Below, in pieces: positions 37,300 through 47,500 of a DNA stretch of 64,000 bases (the stretch's first letter is position 1; each line of letters starts with the position of its first letter). The stretch comes from Jackrogersella multiformis. Its lineage: Eukaryota; Ascomycota; Sordariomycetes; Xylariales; Hypoxylaceae. The stretch covers positions 2,418,001 through 2,482,000 of the forward strand of contig CADCXD010000002.1 in assembly GCA_902806575.1 (NCBI GenBank). The letters run 5' to 3'. The notes under the pieces were generated by a model, which searched no databases, had not been told where the DNA came from, and was given only the letters and a program-made list of their open reading frames with translations. Made by a program: the position numbers and the translations under genes.

Positions 37300-38136
37300 C
37301 GCGCCGGCGGAGGCGGCAGCCGCCTGCTTCAGGGCCGCGGCCTCGGCCTCCTTGGCGCGCAGCGCCTTGTTCATCTCCAGGATCATCTGGTCGACGCGGT
37401 CGCCGGCCTCGCGCAGCCGCTTGATCTCCAGCTGCTCGGTCTCGCGGCTGAAGGGCTGGCCCGGCCGGTTCGTCAGCGGGATCATGGCGCTGCGCTCCTT
37501 GACCACGCTGCCGCTACCTTCGCCCCCGGGAGGCTGCTGGGCGTTCTTACCTTTGCCCTTGCCCTTGCCGCCCGAGGGCGCGGCGTGCTTGTCGCGCGCG
37601 CCCGTGGTGAGGATCTTGTAGAAGTCCTCGAACGGCTCGTTGAAGAGCTGCTCCTCGTAGACCCAGGCGACGACCTCGCCGCCGTTGCGCATGGCCTCCT
37701 TCTCGGCCTCGGTGCGGCCGTAGGGGTGCAGCCTCAGGTGATGGTACAGGGTCTGGGGCTTCTCGCTGCTGCGGCTGTCGTAGTAGAGCCTGATGGTGAT
37801 CTCGAACTCGCCCCAGCCGGTCTCGTTGACGACGAAGGCCTTGGGGCGCTGGGAGGGGGGCTTGCCTTCGGCCTCCTTGAGGATGGTCTCGGCGTCGAGG
37901 GTGCGCAGGTGGTTGGGGATGGACTCGTGCAGTTTGAACTGCACGCGGCGCAGCCAGTAGAAGATGTCGGTGTCGTCGATGCCCTTGACGAAGACCTGCC
38001 ACGAGTGCGTGTGGTCGGCGGGCACGCCGGCGGGTCGGATGTTGTCGGTGTCGTTGAAGGGGCGCGCCGTGGTGCCGTAGATGAAGGGTCGGAAGATCTG
38101 CACGCCTTTGACGCGCTTGCCTGCTGGAGGCGCCAT
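37297..38136 (-). CDS. YAF9: YEATS-domain protein Yaf9 (SWR1 / NuA4 subunit)
   Basis: Single exon, 279 aa from the ATG at 38136 (MAPPAGKRVKG) to TAG at 37299-37297. The YEATS domain spans about residues 8-165: KGVQIFRPFIYGTTA, HSWQVFVKGIDD, VVNETGWGEFEITI and YHHLRLHPYG are all present. YEATS readers bind acyl-lysine on histone H3 through aromatic residues, and the GWGEF loop supplies part of that pocket. A flexible Gly/Lys linker (about 190-215) leads to a predicted coiled coil (about 230-275, EIKRLREAGDRVDQMILEMN) used for complex assembly. Yaf9 is shared by the SWR1 remodeller, which deposits H2A.Z, and the NuA4 acetyltransferase. An insertion before KAFVVNETG (ETILKEAEGKPPSQRP) is longer than in yeast. 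Coding GC is very high. VPS72, another SWR1 subunit, lies 23 kb away. Confidence 0.95.
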   Translation of the reverse strand: MAPPAGKRVKGVQIFRPFIYGTTARPFNDTDNIRPAGVPADHTHSWQVFVKGIDDTDIFYWLRRVQFKLHESIPNHLRTLDAETILKEAEGKPPSQRPKAFVVNETGWGEFEITIRLYYDSRSSEKPQTLYHHLRLHPYGRTEAEKEAMRNGGEVVAWVYEEQLFNEPFEDFYKILTTGARDKHAAPSGGKGKGKGKNAQQPPGGEGSGSVVKERSAMIPLTNRPGQPFSRETEQLEIKRLREAGDRVDQMILEMNKALRAKEAEAAALKQAAAASAGA

Positions 38137-38940
38137 GATGATTGGGGAGGTTGTGATTGCAGTGGTGGTGGTAAGTTGTAGTTGATAGTAGATGTAGATA
38201 TAGATTAGGTATGTACCTAGGTAGGTATTTAAGATAAATGCGAGGTGAGATTAAATAAATGTCTAAATGTCTAAATCCTAATAGAGGAAGCCTCGGCCTC
38301 CGTTAGTCTAGCGCATTAGAGGTGGTAGGAGAGACCTAGCAACGAGGGAGTGGTAATTACCTTAATTGAAGTAGAACTAGCCAGTAGCATAGATCGTCTG
38401 GTTGTATAAGTACCTAGGTATCTAAGTAGGTCGTACAGGTACTGGCCGTTAAAAAATGTTCGACTTGAGTCAGGAATTTGAAGTTACACAGGAAAGAAAG
38501 TATAAATAAATGCCCCTAACTTCCTCAAGGTTCTTGAAGCTTTCTAGAACGAGCAGGAATCTTATCTTATCGATATAAAATTCAGCCTTACCGCAGTCCC
38601 ATTTATTACAGCGGGTTAAGACTATCTATCCAATCACCTATCAATCAAGAAGGATCTAAGTCTCTACCCCTGCTCGGAATTTCTAGCGGTAAACTTCTTA
38701 GCCTTGCACATGAGCTGATGATGTCGTCGACCGAGAAATAAGTTATGCTCTAACTCACATGACGTTTTACGCAAATAAAGAACTGTGAAACTTTTCTACT
38801 ACCTGCGGACACCTCGCTATCTCATAACTACCTAGGTAGACCCGATGTTTCTCATTTGAATAATACAAAAGTCACACCCAAAAGCTATAACAAGTAACTA
38901 CCTAGATAGCTAAGGCATAGCTATAACCTAATCCATAGCC
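38137..38940. promoter_or_regulatory. Divergent promoter region, YAF9 / COQ11
   Basis: These 804 nt separate the two start codons. TACC/GGTA units occur at 38213-38229, 38410-38430 and 38828-38838. No frame with support. Promoter elements could not be pinpointed. Confidence 0.5.
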
Positions 38941-39865
38941 ATGTCGGCCAAGAGGGTCATAGTATGCGGTGGCAATGGGTTCCTCGGATCTCGGATATGC
39001 AAATATGCCGTTGCTAGGGGGTGGGATGTAACATCCATAAGGTAAACACACCACAGTTACCACACAACCCTCTTTTACTAAACAGCACATCAGCCGCTCG
39101 GGCGAGCCCAAGTGGAACGCCGTCACATCGTCCGCCTCGCCGCCGCGGTGGGCTCACAAGGTGACGTGGGAGCGCGCCGACATCCTGCGTCCGGCGACGT
39201 ACGCGCCGCTCCTCAAGGGCGCCGACTTCGTCGTGCACAGCATGGGCATCCTGCTGGAGGCCGACTACAAGGGCGTGCTGCGGGGGCAGGAATCGCCCGT
39301 CGCCGGGCTGCGCAAGGCCTTCGCGCCGGCGCCGCAGCCCGGCACCCCGCTGGAGCGCGGCCTGGACGCGGACGGCGACATCCGGCCGCCGGAGGCGCGC
39401 GCGCAGCAGCTCACGTACGAGACTATGAACCGCGACAGCGCTGTGATGCTGGCCAAGGAGGCCGCGCGCGAGCGCGTCTCGGCCTTCGCGTACGTCTCGG
39501 CCGCGGGCGGCGCCCCCGTGCTGCCGAGCCGGTACATCTCGACCAAGCGGGAGGCCGAGAGCACCATCGTGAGCGAGTTCCCGCGCATGCGGGGCGTCTT
39601 CGTGCGCCCGCCTTTCATGTACGACAGCTCCCGGCCGATTACGATGGGGATGGCGGCCATGACCGGGCTGGGCGCGGCGTTCAACGGGCTCACGCGCGGC
39701 GTGCTGGGCGGCTTCATGGGCGCCGCCGGGGTCAAGCCCCTGAAGGTAGACGTGGTAGCGGAGGCGGTCGTCGAGGCCCTGGACGACCTGGAAGTCAAGG
39801 GGCCTCTTGAGGTGCCCGAGATCGAAGAGCTCGCTAACAAAGCGTGGAGGAGAAATATGCTCTAA
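38941..39865 (+). CDS. COQ11: Coq11-like NAD(P)-binding atypical SDR
   Basis: Exon 1 is 38941-39041, the 52-nt intron is 39042-39093 (GTAAAC..TCAG) and exon 2 is 39094-39865, giving 290 aa. Splicing makes VTSISRSGEPKW, the expected end of the first beta-alpha-beta unit. The acceptor a few bases earlier (AACAG) would break the frame. The Rossmann fold opens with VCGGNGFLGSRIC (residues 8-20; G..G..G for NAD(P)). YVSAAGG (from 167) and Y181..K185 (YISTK) supply the SDR catalytic-type pair. Length and order fit yeast Coq11 (YLR290C), a mitochondrial coenzyme Q synthome component. Plain ATGTCGGCCAAG gives only a weak presequence. Exon 1 uses many A/T-ending codons while exon 2 is almost entirely G/C-ending, a sharp change at the intron. 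Confidence 0.85.
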
Positions 39866-40020
39866 ATTTGGCGGGAATTGTATTAATGCACCCTATAGAC
39901 TGTATCATAGCTGCCCAACGCCCCGAGTATGCTTTGTAATATAGGTAGGTAATCATGTAACCATAGGTAGTTGCTCATGCCCGCACAGCACGCTCCAATA
40001 CATTATGCCACTCATCCTTC

Positions 40021-41025
40021 TCAGATCATGGTTCCACGCTCGAAACTGTCCCTGATCTCTGCGGTGTACTTGTTGTAGAACCTCGACAGCTTCTGGTTGA
40101 ACTGCTTGTTCTTCTCGTTGATGTACGTCACGTCGCCCTCGTCGCCGTTCTGCGCCAGCCTCTCCCTCCTCTTGCGCAGCCGCGTCTCCTCCGCCTTCTG
40201 CAGGTCGCTGACGAGCCTGTCGACCGCCGCCTTGTCGGGCTTGTTCTCGGCGAAAGCCGTAGAGTCGGCTGTCGAGTAGAAGCTGCCGTCTTTGTCGATG
40301 GCGATGAGTTCGCCGTCCTCCGTCTCGATGATATCCAATCCTCCCGACGCGGCGGCTCTCTCGATGGCGGCCATCTTGTCCTTCTCGTAGCGCTCGAGGT
40401 CGGGCGCGAGGTCGCGCAGCTGGCGCTTGTAGACCTTGTTGCTCTCGTGGCGGTAGTCCTGGAAGGCGTTGTTGTCGCGGTGGGCGGCCTTCTTCTTCAC
40501 GCGCTTGTCCCAGCGTTCGCTCTCCTCGGCGGTCCAGTCCCAGGCGCGCTTACGCTCGAAGTCCTCGCCTGCCTCCTCGGTCTCGGCCTTTAATAGCTTG
40601 TGCGTGGCGATGTCGCGTCGTCTGTTCAAGGCTACAAGTGCGGTCGGGTCGGTGGCCAGTCGCTGAGATTCCTTCGTCGCTTCGGCGAGGTTCTGGTCCG
40701 AGGACGTCTTGGCGCGGGCTTGCAGTGCGCGGAAGCGTGCTAGCCGCTCTTTTGCTTTGTCGGCAGCATCTGCGGCGGAAATGGCAGCTGTTTCCGGCGC
40801 TGGCACTGGCGCTGTCGCTGTCGCTTCTAGTGAGGTCGTTGCCGGTGCTATAATCTCTTCCACTAGTGCGGGCTCACTTGGTTCCTCTGTGTGTTGCTCT
40901 TGGGGCGTCTCGTCGTTTTGTAAAGGGATTTCCTCGATTATCTCTGGTGTTGGAGCTGGCGTATCTTCCACATTGGCGGTGGCCTTTGCGCCCCTCTTCG
41001 TCTTTCGCTTCTTCGTAGGTGGCAT
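40021..41025 (-). CDS. SYF2: Pre-mRNA-splicing factor Syf2
   Basis: Single exon, 334 aa, ATG at 41025, TGA at 40023-40021. A basic nuclear-localisation-type start (MPPTKKRKTKRGAK) is followed by an acidic, Ala/Pro/Glu-rich low-complexity segment (about 18-90). The SYF2 domain occupies the C-terminal half: WTAEESERWDKRVKKK, then FQDYRHESNKVYKRQL and NEKNKQFNQKLSRFYNKYT. Syf2 belongs to the Prp19-associated (NTC) set, joins the spliceosome before the first catalytic step and is not essential in yeast. Its 3' end faces COQ11 with 155 nt between the two stops, so the 3' UTRs probably overlap or abut. Confidence 0.95.
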   Translation of the reverse strand: MPPTKKRKTKRGAKATANVEDTPAPTPEIIEEIPLQNDETPQEQHTEEPSEPALVEEIIAPATTSLEATATAPVPAPETAAISAADAADKAKERLARFRALQARAKTSSDQNLAEATKESQRLATDPTALVALNRRRDIATHKLLKAETEEAGEDFERKRAWDWTAEESERWDKRVKKKAAHRDNNAFQDYRHESNKVYKRQLRDLAPDLERYEKDKMAAIERAAASGGLDIIETEDGELIAIDKDGSFYSTADSTAFAENKPDKAAVDRLVSDLQKAEETRLRKRRERLAQNGDEGDVTYINEKNKQFNQKLSRFYNKYTAEIRDSFERGTMI

Positions 41026-41796
41026 GGTTGAGGTTAGATTAGAAAGTCAGGATTAAGGAGTAAAGAAAACTGTGAAGAATTTTGTTGGTTTTGATAGTTT
41101 GTTTATTGAATCGGTTGATACGACACTAATGAAATTGGCTGGCGGTATGATGATGCATGTGCCCAGCAGCGTTTCAATGTTGAATGGACAGTGTCAATGG
41201 ACAGTTTCCAAGGCTCAAGTGGATTGAATTTTATGTGGAGACTTTATCACGGATTATCTAAATTCCATACTCTCCCTTGGTCGGTTCAACTTTCCATCAA
41301 TAATGGTCTGTGCTTCGGTACATCTTACCTAGCCCCTGACCCCCTGTACCTACCAGGCTGCTAGCCCTGTGCCTTCCCCAGAATCCGGGGAACCTTTGCA
41401 CTAAGTAGCGGGTACCTAAATTAGCAGCTAAATTCCCCGGGGAAGACCTGGAGAGAACCTTGACCTTGGAAGTATGTACATCCATTGGAAGTACCTATGT
41501 ACAGTCGCGATTCCCCCTCGATACCTACCTGATACCTACCTACCTACCTCGTGTAGCCTACCTCGTGTAGGTAGGTACCTAGGGGTACCTAGATAGGTAT
41601 TAATACCTATTCTCCATATTCGATTCGAGTTGGTCGCGTAACTCCGACTTTAACATCTCATCTTCACCTTATTTGACATACCTACCTCCTAGGTAACTAG
41701 GTAGGTAGCAAAATATCGGTATATATCATGATAATATACCACGATAACAACGCTTTAAAATGATATTTCATTACCCATCTTGTCATTGCCTTCAAG
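41026..41796. promoter_or_regulatory. Divergent promoter region, SYF2 / hypothetical gene
   Basis: The 771 nt between the two ATGs contain a dense TACC/GGTA tract (41520-41610) and another unit at 41680-41707. The TACC-rich part is about 190-280 nt upstream of the right-hand ATG. No coding frame with support. Confidence 0.5.
41520..41610. repeat. TACC/GGTA repeat tract
   Basis: Runs of TACC on the left switch to GGTA on the right around CGTGTAGCC and GTACCTAGG centres, with a tandem CTCGTGTAG pair inside. Confidence 0.85.
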
Positions 41797-43461
41797 ATGC
41801 AGCGATCAGGTCACCCATTGTTATCTCGTGTGCTCCTATTAAGAACACCGTCTTCCAACATCCAGGTTCGATTCACCCATCCACATGTGTGGCCTCATGT
41901 AAAGCGAATTCCCATGCGAAAATCTTATCTACCGTTTGAAACATCCGACTTGCTTTTGGACCTCGACTCCATAGACAATCCTAACGTGCGACCTTACGAT
42001 GAAGAAATCGACGGCAAGCCGATGACCCTTGAGTACCATCGAGCACACAAGCTGATGACCATGACAAAATACATCCAGTCGTTGGAGGATTCGGCCTTGG
42101 GACGTGATCTAAAATTCAAGGCAGTCATGGACAATAAATTCAACAGGTGGAGAATATCCAATTATGACATCCTCTCCGCTACGTTCCATGACTCGTTTTG
42201 CATAAAAGTCCGGACAGCCATAGAAGAGCGTTCATCCGAATTAGAACCAGATTCTAGCATAGACATGAGTTTTATTCTTTCCTCCAACGGCATACCGCAA
42301 CCTCTGTGGAAGAACACCTCCGAGGTCATTGCGCTCATGAGGCGACGGCAGCAGCTAGCCCGACGTTTGCAACCCAGCGTTCTTGACAAGAAACAGCTGA
42401 AAGAGACTCTTTTAATGTGCAAGGCTTCGACTGATATCGAAAGGATCATCACGAACGTGATTCAGACACCCCAGGGCTGCCAGCTCGTCTCCAGCTCTAC
42501 CGGTTTTCTGGGATTCATGTGCGCAAAGATGGCCCAGACTATGCCGCCAGAACAGTTGCTCCGATTTCTAAACAACTTGATAATGAATCTAGACTCTCGG
42601 GGGTTGTCGATTTCGCGCTTGCTTTTATGGCACGCCCGTGTGACCTCGTGGCAATGCCAGGCCTCGGGGATGACTCGGAAATACATCAAAATGATTCGCA
42701 GCAATAAACATATCTCGCAGGATATTCGAGATGTTGAAGCTGGTAATATTGTTGCGACGTTGCATATGTCGATGCTCCAAATAAGCAGAGGGGTTGGTGC
42801 GCGTCAGCTACTATCGATTTACTGTCTCCTAATGAGCATACCACGATCATTCTTCGAATCCCCGCATATATTCACGGAATATGTCGAGTGTCTTGCCCGA
42901 TTAGGAGCCTTCCGGACAATGTGGTACCTCTGGCACATCCTTACCAGGGGTTACGTCGCCAATAATTCCGACGAGGAGAAGGATTTGTCCTCGTCTGATC
43001 TCGTCAGCACAGCCGAAATATCAACCGATCCGGGACTGACATTAGACGCAGGAGGTTTACTGGCAAATAAGGGACCGTCCATGGCCAAGGTTTTCGCGGT
43101 GGCTATCACCAAAGCCATTAAACGAAATAATAGCCTCGTAAAAATATATCGAGCTCCAGATTTCGGGCGTACGGCTGAACAGTACGACGCGGACTGCCGG
43201 ATCGACATGGAAAATATTGTGAAATCAGCAGATAACAGATCAGCGGGGCAGTATATGCCGCATTTTGTCGTCGACCGCGAAGAGATAAATCACATATTCA
43301 GGAGAAGGTCTGTTCGAGGGGCAATGCTGGCTCTACAATCTTATTTAGTAGATCTGACTCCGTATAAACCTGCATTCAAACGTCTAGACATATCTCGGTC
43401 AAGACAAGGCGGAACGAATGATATGGACCCTAAGCATACCAGATCTGATCGAGATAAATAG
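41797..43461 (+). CDS. Hypothetical protein, probably mitochondrial
   Basis: Single exon, 554 aa, ATG at 41797. I do not recognise the family. The first 30 residues (starting MQRSGHPLLSRVLLLRTP) have several Arg, many Ser/Leu and no acidic residue, the make-up of a mitochondrial presequence. The rest is mostly helical in appearance with repeated Leu/Met/Arg spacing (for example LLRFLNNLIMNLDSRGLSISRLLLWHAR and YVECLARLGAFRTMWYLWHIL). This would suit a helical-repeat RNA-binding or mitoribosome-associated protein, but no clear PPR unit could be defined. A polar acidic loop lies near residues 390-425. Codon use is A/T-richer than YAF9 or IPK1. It shares a promoter region with SYF2. Confidence 0.8.
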   Translation: MQRSGHPLLSRVLLLRTPSSNIQVRFTHPHVWPHVKRIPMRKSYLPFETSDLLLDLDSIDNPNVRPYDEEIDGKPMTLEYHRAHKLMTMTKYIQSLEDSALGRDLKFKAVMDNKFNRWRISNYDILSATFHDSFCIKVRTAIEERSSELEPDSSIDMSFILSSNGIPQPLWKNTSEVIALMRRRQQLARRLQPSVLDKKQLKETLLMCKASTDIERIITNVIQTPQGCQLVSSSTGFLGFMCAKMAQTMPPEQLLRFLNNLIMNLDSRGLSISRLLLWHARVTSWQCQASGMTRKYIKMIRSNKHISQDIRDVEAGNIVATLHMSMLQISRGVGARQLLSIYCLLMSIPRSFFESPHIFTEYVECLARLGAFRTMWYLWHILTRGYVANNSDEEKDLSSSDLVSTAEISTDPGLTLDAGGLLANKGPSMAKVFAVAITKAIKRNNSLVKIYRAPDFGRTAEQYDADCRIDMENIVKSADNRSAGQYMPHFVVDREEINHIFRRRSVRGAMLALQSYLVDLTPYKPAFKRLDISRSRQGGTNDMDPKHTRSDRDK

Positions 43462-44096
43462 AAGTCTGCATGTTGCTAAATAACCTGATGATTTTCTATA
43501 AAGACGCATGTAAATGCTATCCTCGTCGTTATTATAAACCGGAGAAGTGACAAGATGGTTCTAAGAAGACTTAGCTCTTATTTAAATAACTAGTCTTTCT
43601 ACATCAATATTGTAGAAATTAGGTAACCATGATGAAAAGCTCAATGCATTGCAGACTAACGGGCAGCGTCGAGTTAGTAACAGCAATATCTTCTCACCGG
43701 GGTGTACTGATTCACCGTGAGAAAAATAATCTAAGGTACGGGAAGAGTCAAGTAGGTAGACCTTAGATATATTTTCGGGTTGGAAAACTGCCTCGACCTC
43801 GTGACTAAGTAAGGGAGAAGTGAGATAACCTAACGAATAAATCCCGTGGTCTAGAAGCTAAGGCTTACAGTGAGTTTTCTACCTTTAGAAGCCTGACTTC
43901 TTTGTGAAGTCTACGGTTTAGCCCAATACTCGTTTAAACATCGCCCCTTTCTCTAACCACGTTTTCCTCCCCTCTCGGCTGTTTTCAGAGGATGAAATAG
44001 ACAGAATATAAAATTACGGACTTTAAATAGCAGTAAGCCCTGATGATAATATAAACAAACCTTTCCATAAAATCGTTGCTCACCGTACTCTCTTTA

Positions 44097-44098
<2 letters not shown>

Positions 44099-44142
<44 letters not shown>
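44099..44142 (+). repeat. (AT)n-(AG)n compound microsatellite
   Basis: About 14 AT units followed directly by about eight AG units. Confidence 0.95.
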
Positions 44143-44490
44143 CCATAAAATCGGTAGCCAACACACCTACATACACACCACCTTGTCAGCCCATGTCACA
44201 CACAGTGTTATAACAGCCTCCCCAATATGCAGAACCTCAAGTAGGTACCTAATATCGCTGCGCCTACGTCTATCTCCCCACAGCTAGAAGAACTAGACGC
44301 ATTGGGGGGCCTATCAGCCGCAATAGCAACACCGAGCTACCACGGTTCGTAAGTAACCACCCCGCGTCGCAGGCGGAGCTGTCACGGCGATAAGTCGATA
44401 CCTACGACCTCTAACCGTTTCAGATGGCGGACACAACGTACTCGGTCTACCCGGGTCTGGGAGCTGCCCGCGCGGGAACCCGAGCGTGCC

Positions 44491-44521
44491 GGGCTGGGGA
44501 AAACCTGGGGGAGGTTTGGGG
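44491..44521 (+). other. Canonical G-quadruplex pattern
   Basis: Four runs of three or more G separated by loops of 2, 7 and 6 nt, in GGGCTGGGG followed by two further runs. It sits inside a GC-richer patch that has no gene. Confidence 0.7.
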
Positions 44522-47500
44522 TTTAGGCCAGGTCGAGACCGACCTACCACACACGAGATACCCCTGGAAGACGAGGCTGGGGATGAACACCCCCATGCTT
44601 TGACCTAGGTGGACTAACACCTTTGGAGACCTAGGCTCTATGTACGAATGTATAAGGCAGGGGCATCTACACTGCTACACTACATAGCGAGGCAAGGTGA
44701 GGTGTCTACACTAGTGTCTGGAGTTAGGTTCCGGCCAGGGTCCTAAGTCGGCAGTGAGAGGTTGCGCGATCTCACATCCGTAGCACGCGGCGGAATATAC
44801 CGTCAGGTTCCCGCGGGTCCGTGGTTGCGTGCTCCAGGGGTGGATTTCACCTCTGGTCGTTTTAGGAAGAAGATTGACTTCGGCGCGATTGAGACGGTCT
44901 CTTACGTTACCACTTAGCCAATATAAAAAAATCTGCCATCGTGGCGGTGAGCCCTTGTTACCTATCCCCCTTCCAGCGATCCACTAAGCTTTGGTAAGAC
45001 CGCACATCCAGCGGATATACACTTTGAAGTGCCAAGCATCGAAAGGAAAAGAAAAGAAGAGGTGTACGTAATGGATATGACGAAGATTTTTCTCGGAATT
45101 CGTGTGTCTTGCAAGGATTGGCGAGATCTCGTGCCATATCTGGGGATAATGTCGATATGATGTTTTAACTCAGTTTTTAACACCACCCGCAAAGCTCGCG
45201 TGATATGTGTAAGAGCCTATATCAACCAAAGGAATATATTACTGTATATACATGCTGCATGTTAGTCCGGACGGCATAATTTCGCAATACCAGAGTTGCT
45301 CGATTCGTCAGCTGTAGCTTTGATGGCGTATAAGGCTTACACAATGAGCTGTATGTGCGCACCCGGCCGGGTAGCAGCACGCGCGTGCGCTTGAGAGCAT
45401 ACATATTCGTCAAGGAGGTCTGAGATGAGATCATTACGAGACCCTGGTTCCTGGATTTTCGTTGGGGAAACCTTGAGCTTCTAAGTATAGATGATATCTA
45501 ATTACCTAAGCGAGTCACACCGCATCCGTACGTACGTGGTAGCCGTCTTTGAACCTTTTGGGTTTTGAGAACGCAAATGAATTCTCCGATTGGGATCTGG
45601 ATCAGCATTCCGCTCTCCCCGCCAACCAGTAGTTGATGAGGCTCAAGCTGGTGGCGAGACTATCGCCAGTGTCTACAATGGAGCACCTACGTAGTATGGA
45701 TGAAAGGCTATGATCATTGTCGGTGTCAGGACCATGGTACCGTATATGTTTATATCTCCGAGTCCCGGAACGGTCTCCAAAATCTATTTCAACGTATGTT
45801 GGTTTTGCCACAGTATTCGTGTAGAGAAGCTGTGTGACAAGGTAAAACCGGGAAAAGCTGCTAGATCGCCTTTGAATGCCTCGAGGTTGCCTCGTAGTAT
45901 AGCATGGTGTTCACACCGCGAAGCTGTGCCAACAGTAATCGGCTCCGATTCCGCTGAATCTACCCAGGTATTTTGCATAGTTTCGGCCTAACATCTGACA
46001 GCTGAGAGATAGCTTTCCGAAAGATAGCCTATGTACATTAGCGAATGCCCGGTCGACACCAAAGCAGATCATATGCGAGTCTATCCCGGCCTAGTCAAGC
46101 TTGCAAAATCGGTTGACCGAACTGATTGGCTCGTAAGCACAATAAGGTATGGATGCTTGGGGATGCTTGGACCTGATAATGGTAGAAGGGTGTCCATGTC
46201 TAGGGTACCTGCAGGAATCTGGAAGAGCTGGGGGAAGCGAGATGGGTAGACGTGATATCGGGATGCATGTTATTGCATGTTGTTGTTGCATGAAAATTTT
46301 CTTATCGTGGACGTCTAGCTGGTGAATGCCTAGAAGAGTATATGAGAGGCTGTGCTATGGTCACGACGGTCGCGACGACGATAAGCTACCACCTATCTCG
46401 CATGGGTAGAAAATTTTCGGGGTTGCCATCAGCGGATTCATGCCTACCCCTAGGTACCTTGGATGGATGCGTTTGTTTGTTGGACTCCACCGTGAGCCTT
46501 AAATGGCCGAAGCTGGCCGAGAGCTGATAAATTAAACCTCGGCCGTTGGAAGAAATATGGATTTTTATTTTTGGGACATTTGGGCAATGCCATCATGCCA
46601 TCGCGGGAAGAATATCTTGCTGTCCGTTACCCAAGTACGGTGCCGATTTTGATATCATTTTGATATTATTCCCGTTTAAGACGAAGACCGTCCTGTAAAC
46701 TGAATCCACGGCGATCATGTCCTGCTGTACGACACACTCAAGGGGTATTGCCACGTCTGTTATTGAGAAGTGCCAAAGTGGTGCAGGGTGATCAATTCGG
46801 GCATTGAATGAATTTGAGGTGACCCAGTAAGAATTCGACGCTGATAAAGGTCAGTAGTGTAGTTTCGAAGAGATTCGAATTTCTTGCATCCATCAAACCA
46901 CATAGCAACGGTGTATCAATCTTGGATACAGCCAGACAGCTAGACAGCCAGAACAGACTTGCCGTAATAATAAGTTCCTGACCCGGGGAGCCTATCGCAT
47001 TTACGATACTCCACGTGGGGTGATAGGAGTTCGTCCCAAAACAAAGATCCTGTAAGATCCAAAACGGGTAATCCGAGCTACGGGCGACGGGAGGTCAATA
47101 TAAAACAGATGAACCTATATTGAGGGGACGCCTCGTAGGAATCGTACCAACCTTGAAATCCTCGGCAACTCTGCCCCAGCTGCCCAGGCACACACTCTCA
47201 CAAAACCAGGAGTCGGGATTATCTTTTTGTGACTTCTCGCAGCTCCCTTGCAGGAGTTGTGCCGAATGATGTAACGATGGATTGCGAGGTGGTATGTTAT
47301 GTACAATATAAATCATACCTATGTAGGTTGTATGCAAGCCGCCCACGCCACTCGGTGCAACGACGATACCTACCTAGGTACCTACTTAGCTACCTTCCTG
47401 CCTATAAATAATATGTAGTAACTGGATGCAGATGTAGATGAAGCACACATCACGCAGGCCGGGAGGCTACACTACGTTTGCCTTCTAGATAAACTGCAAA

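Noticed and set aside
45602..45978. Overlapping minus-strand frames that could be exons of a gene
   Set aside because: An acceptor-like CACACAG occurs between them, but no donor or start completes a model and no family was recognised; mentioned only as a possible relic.
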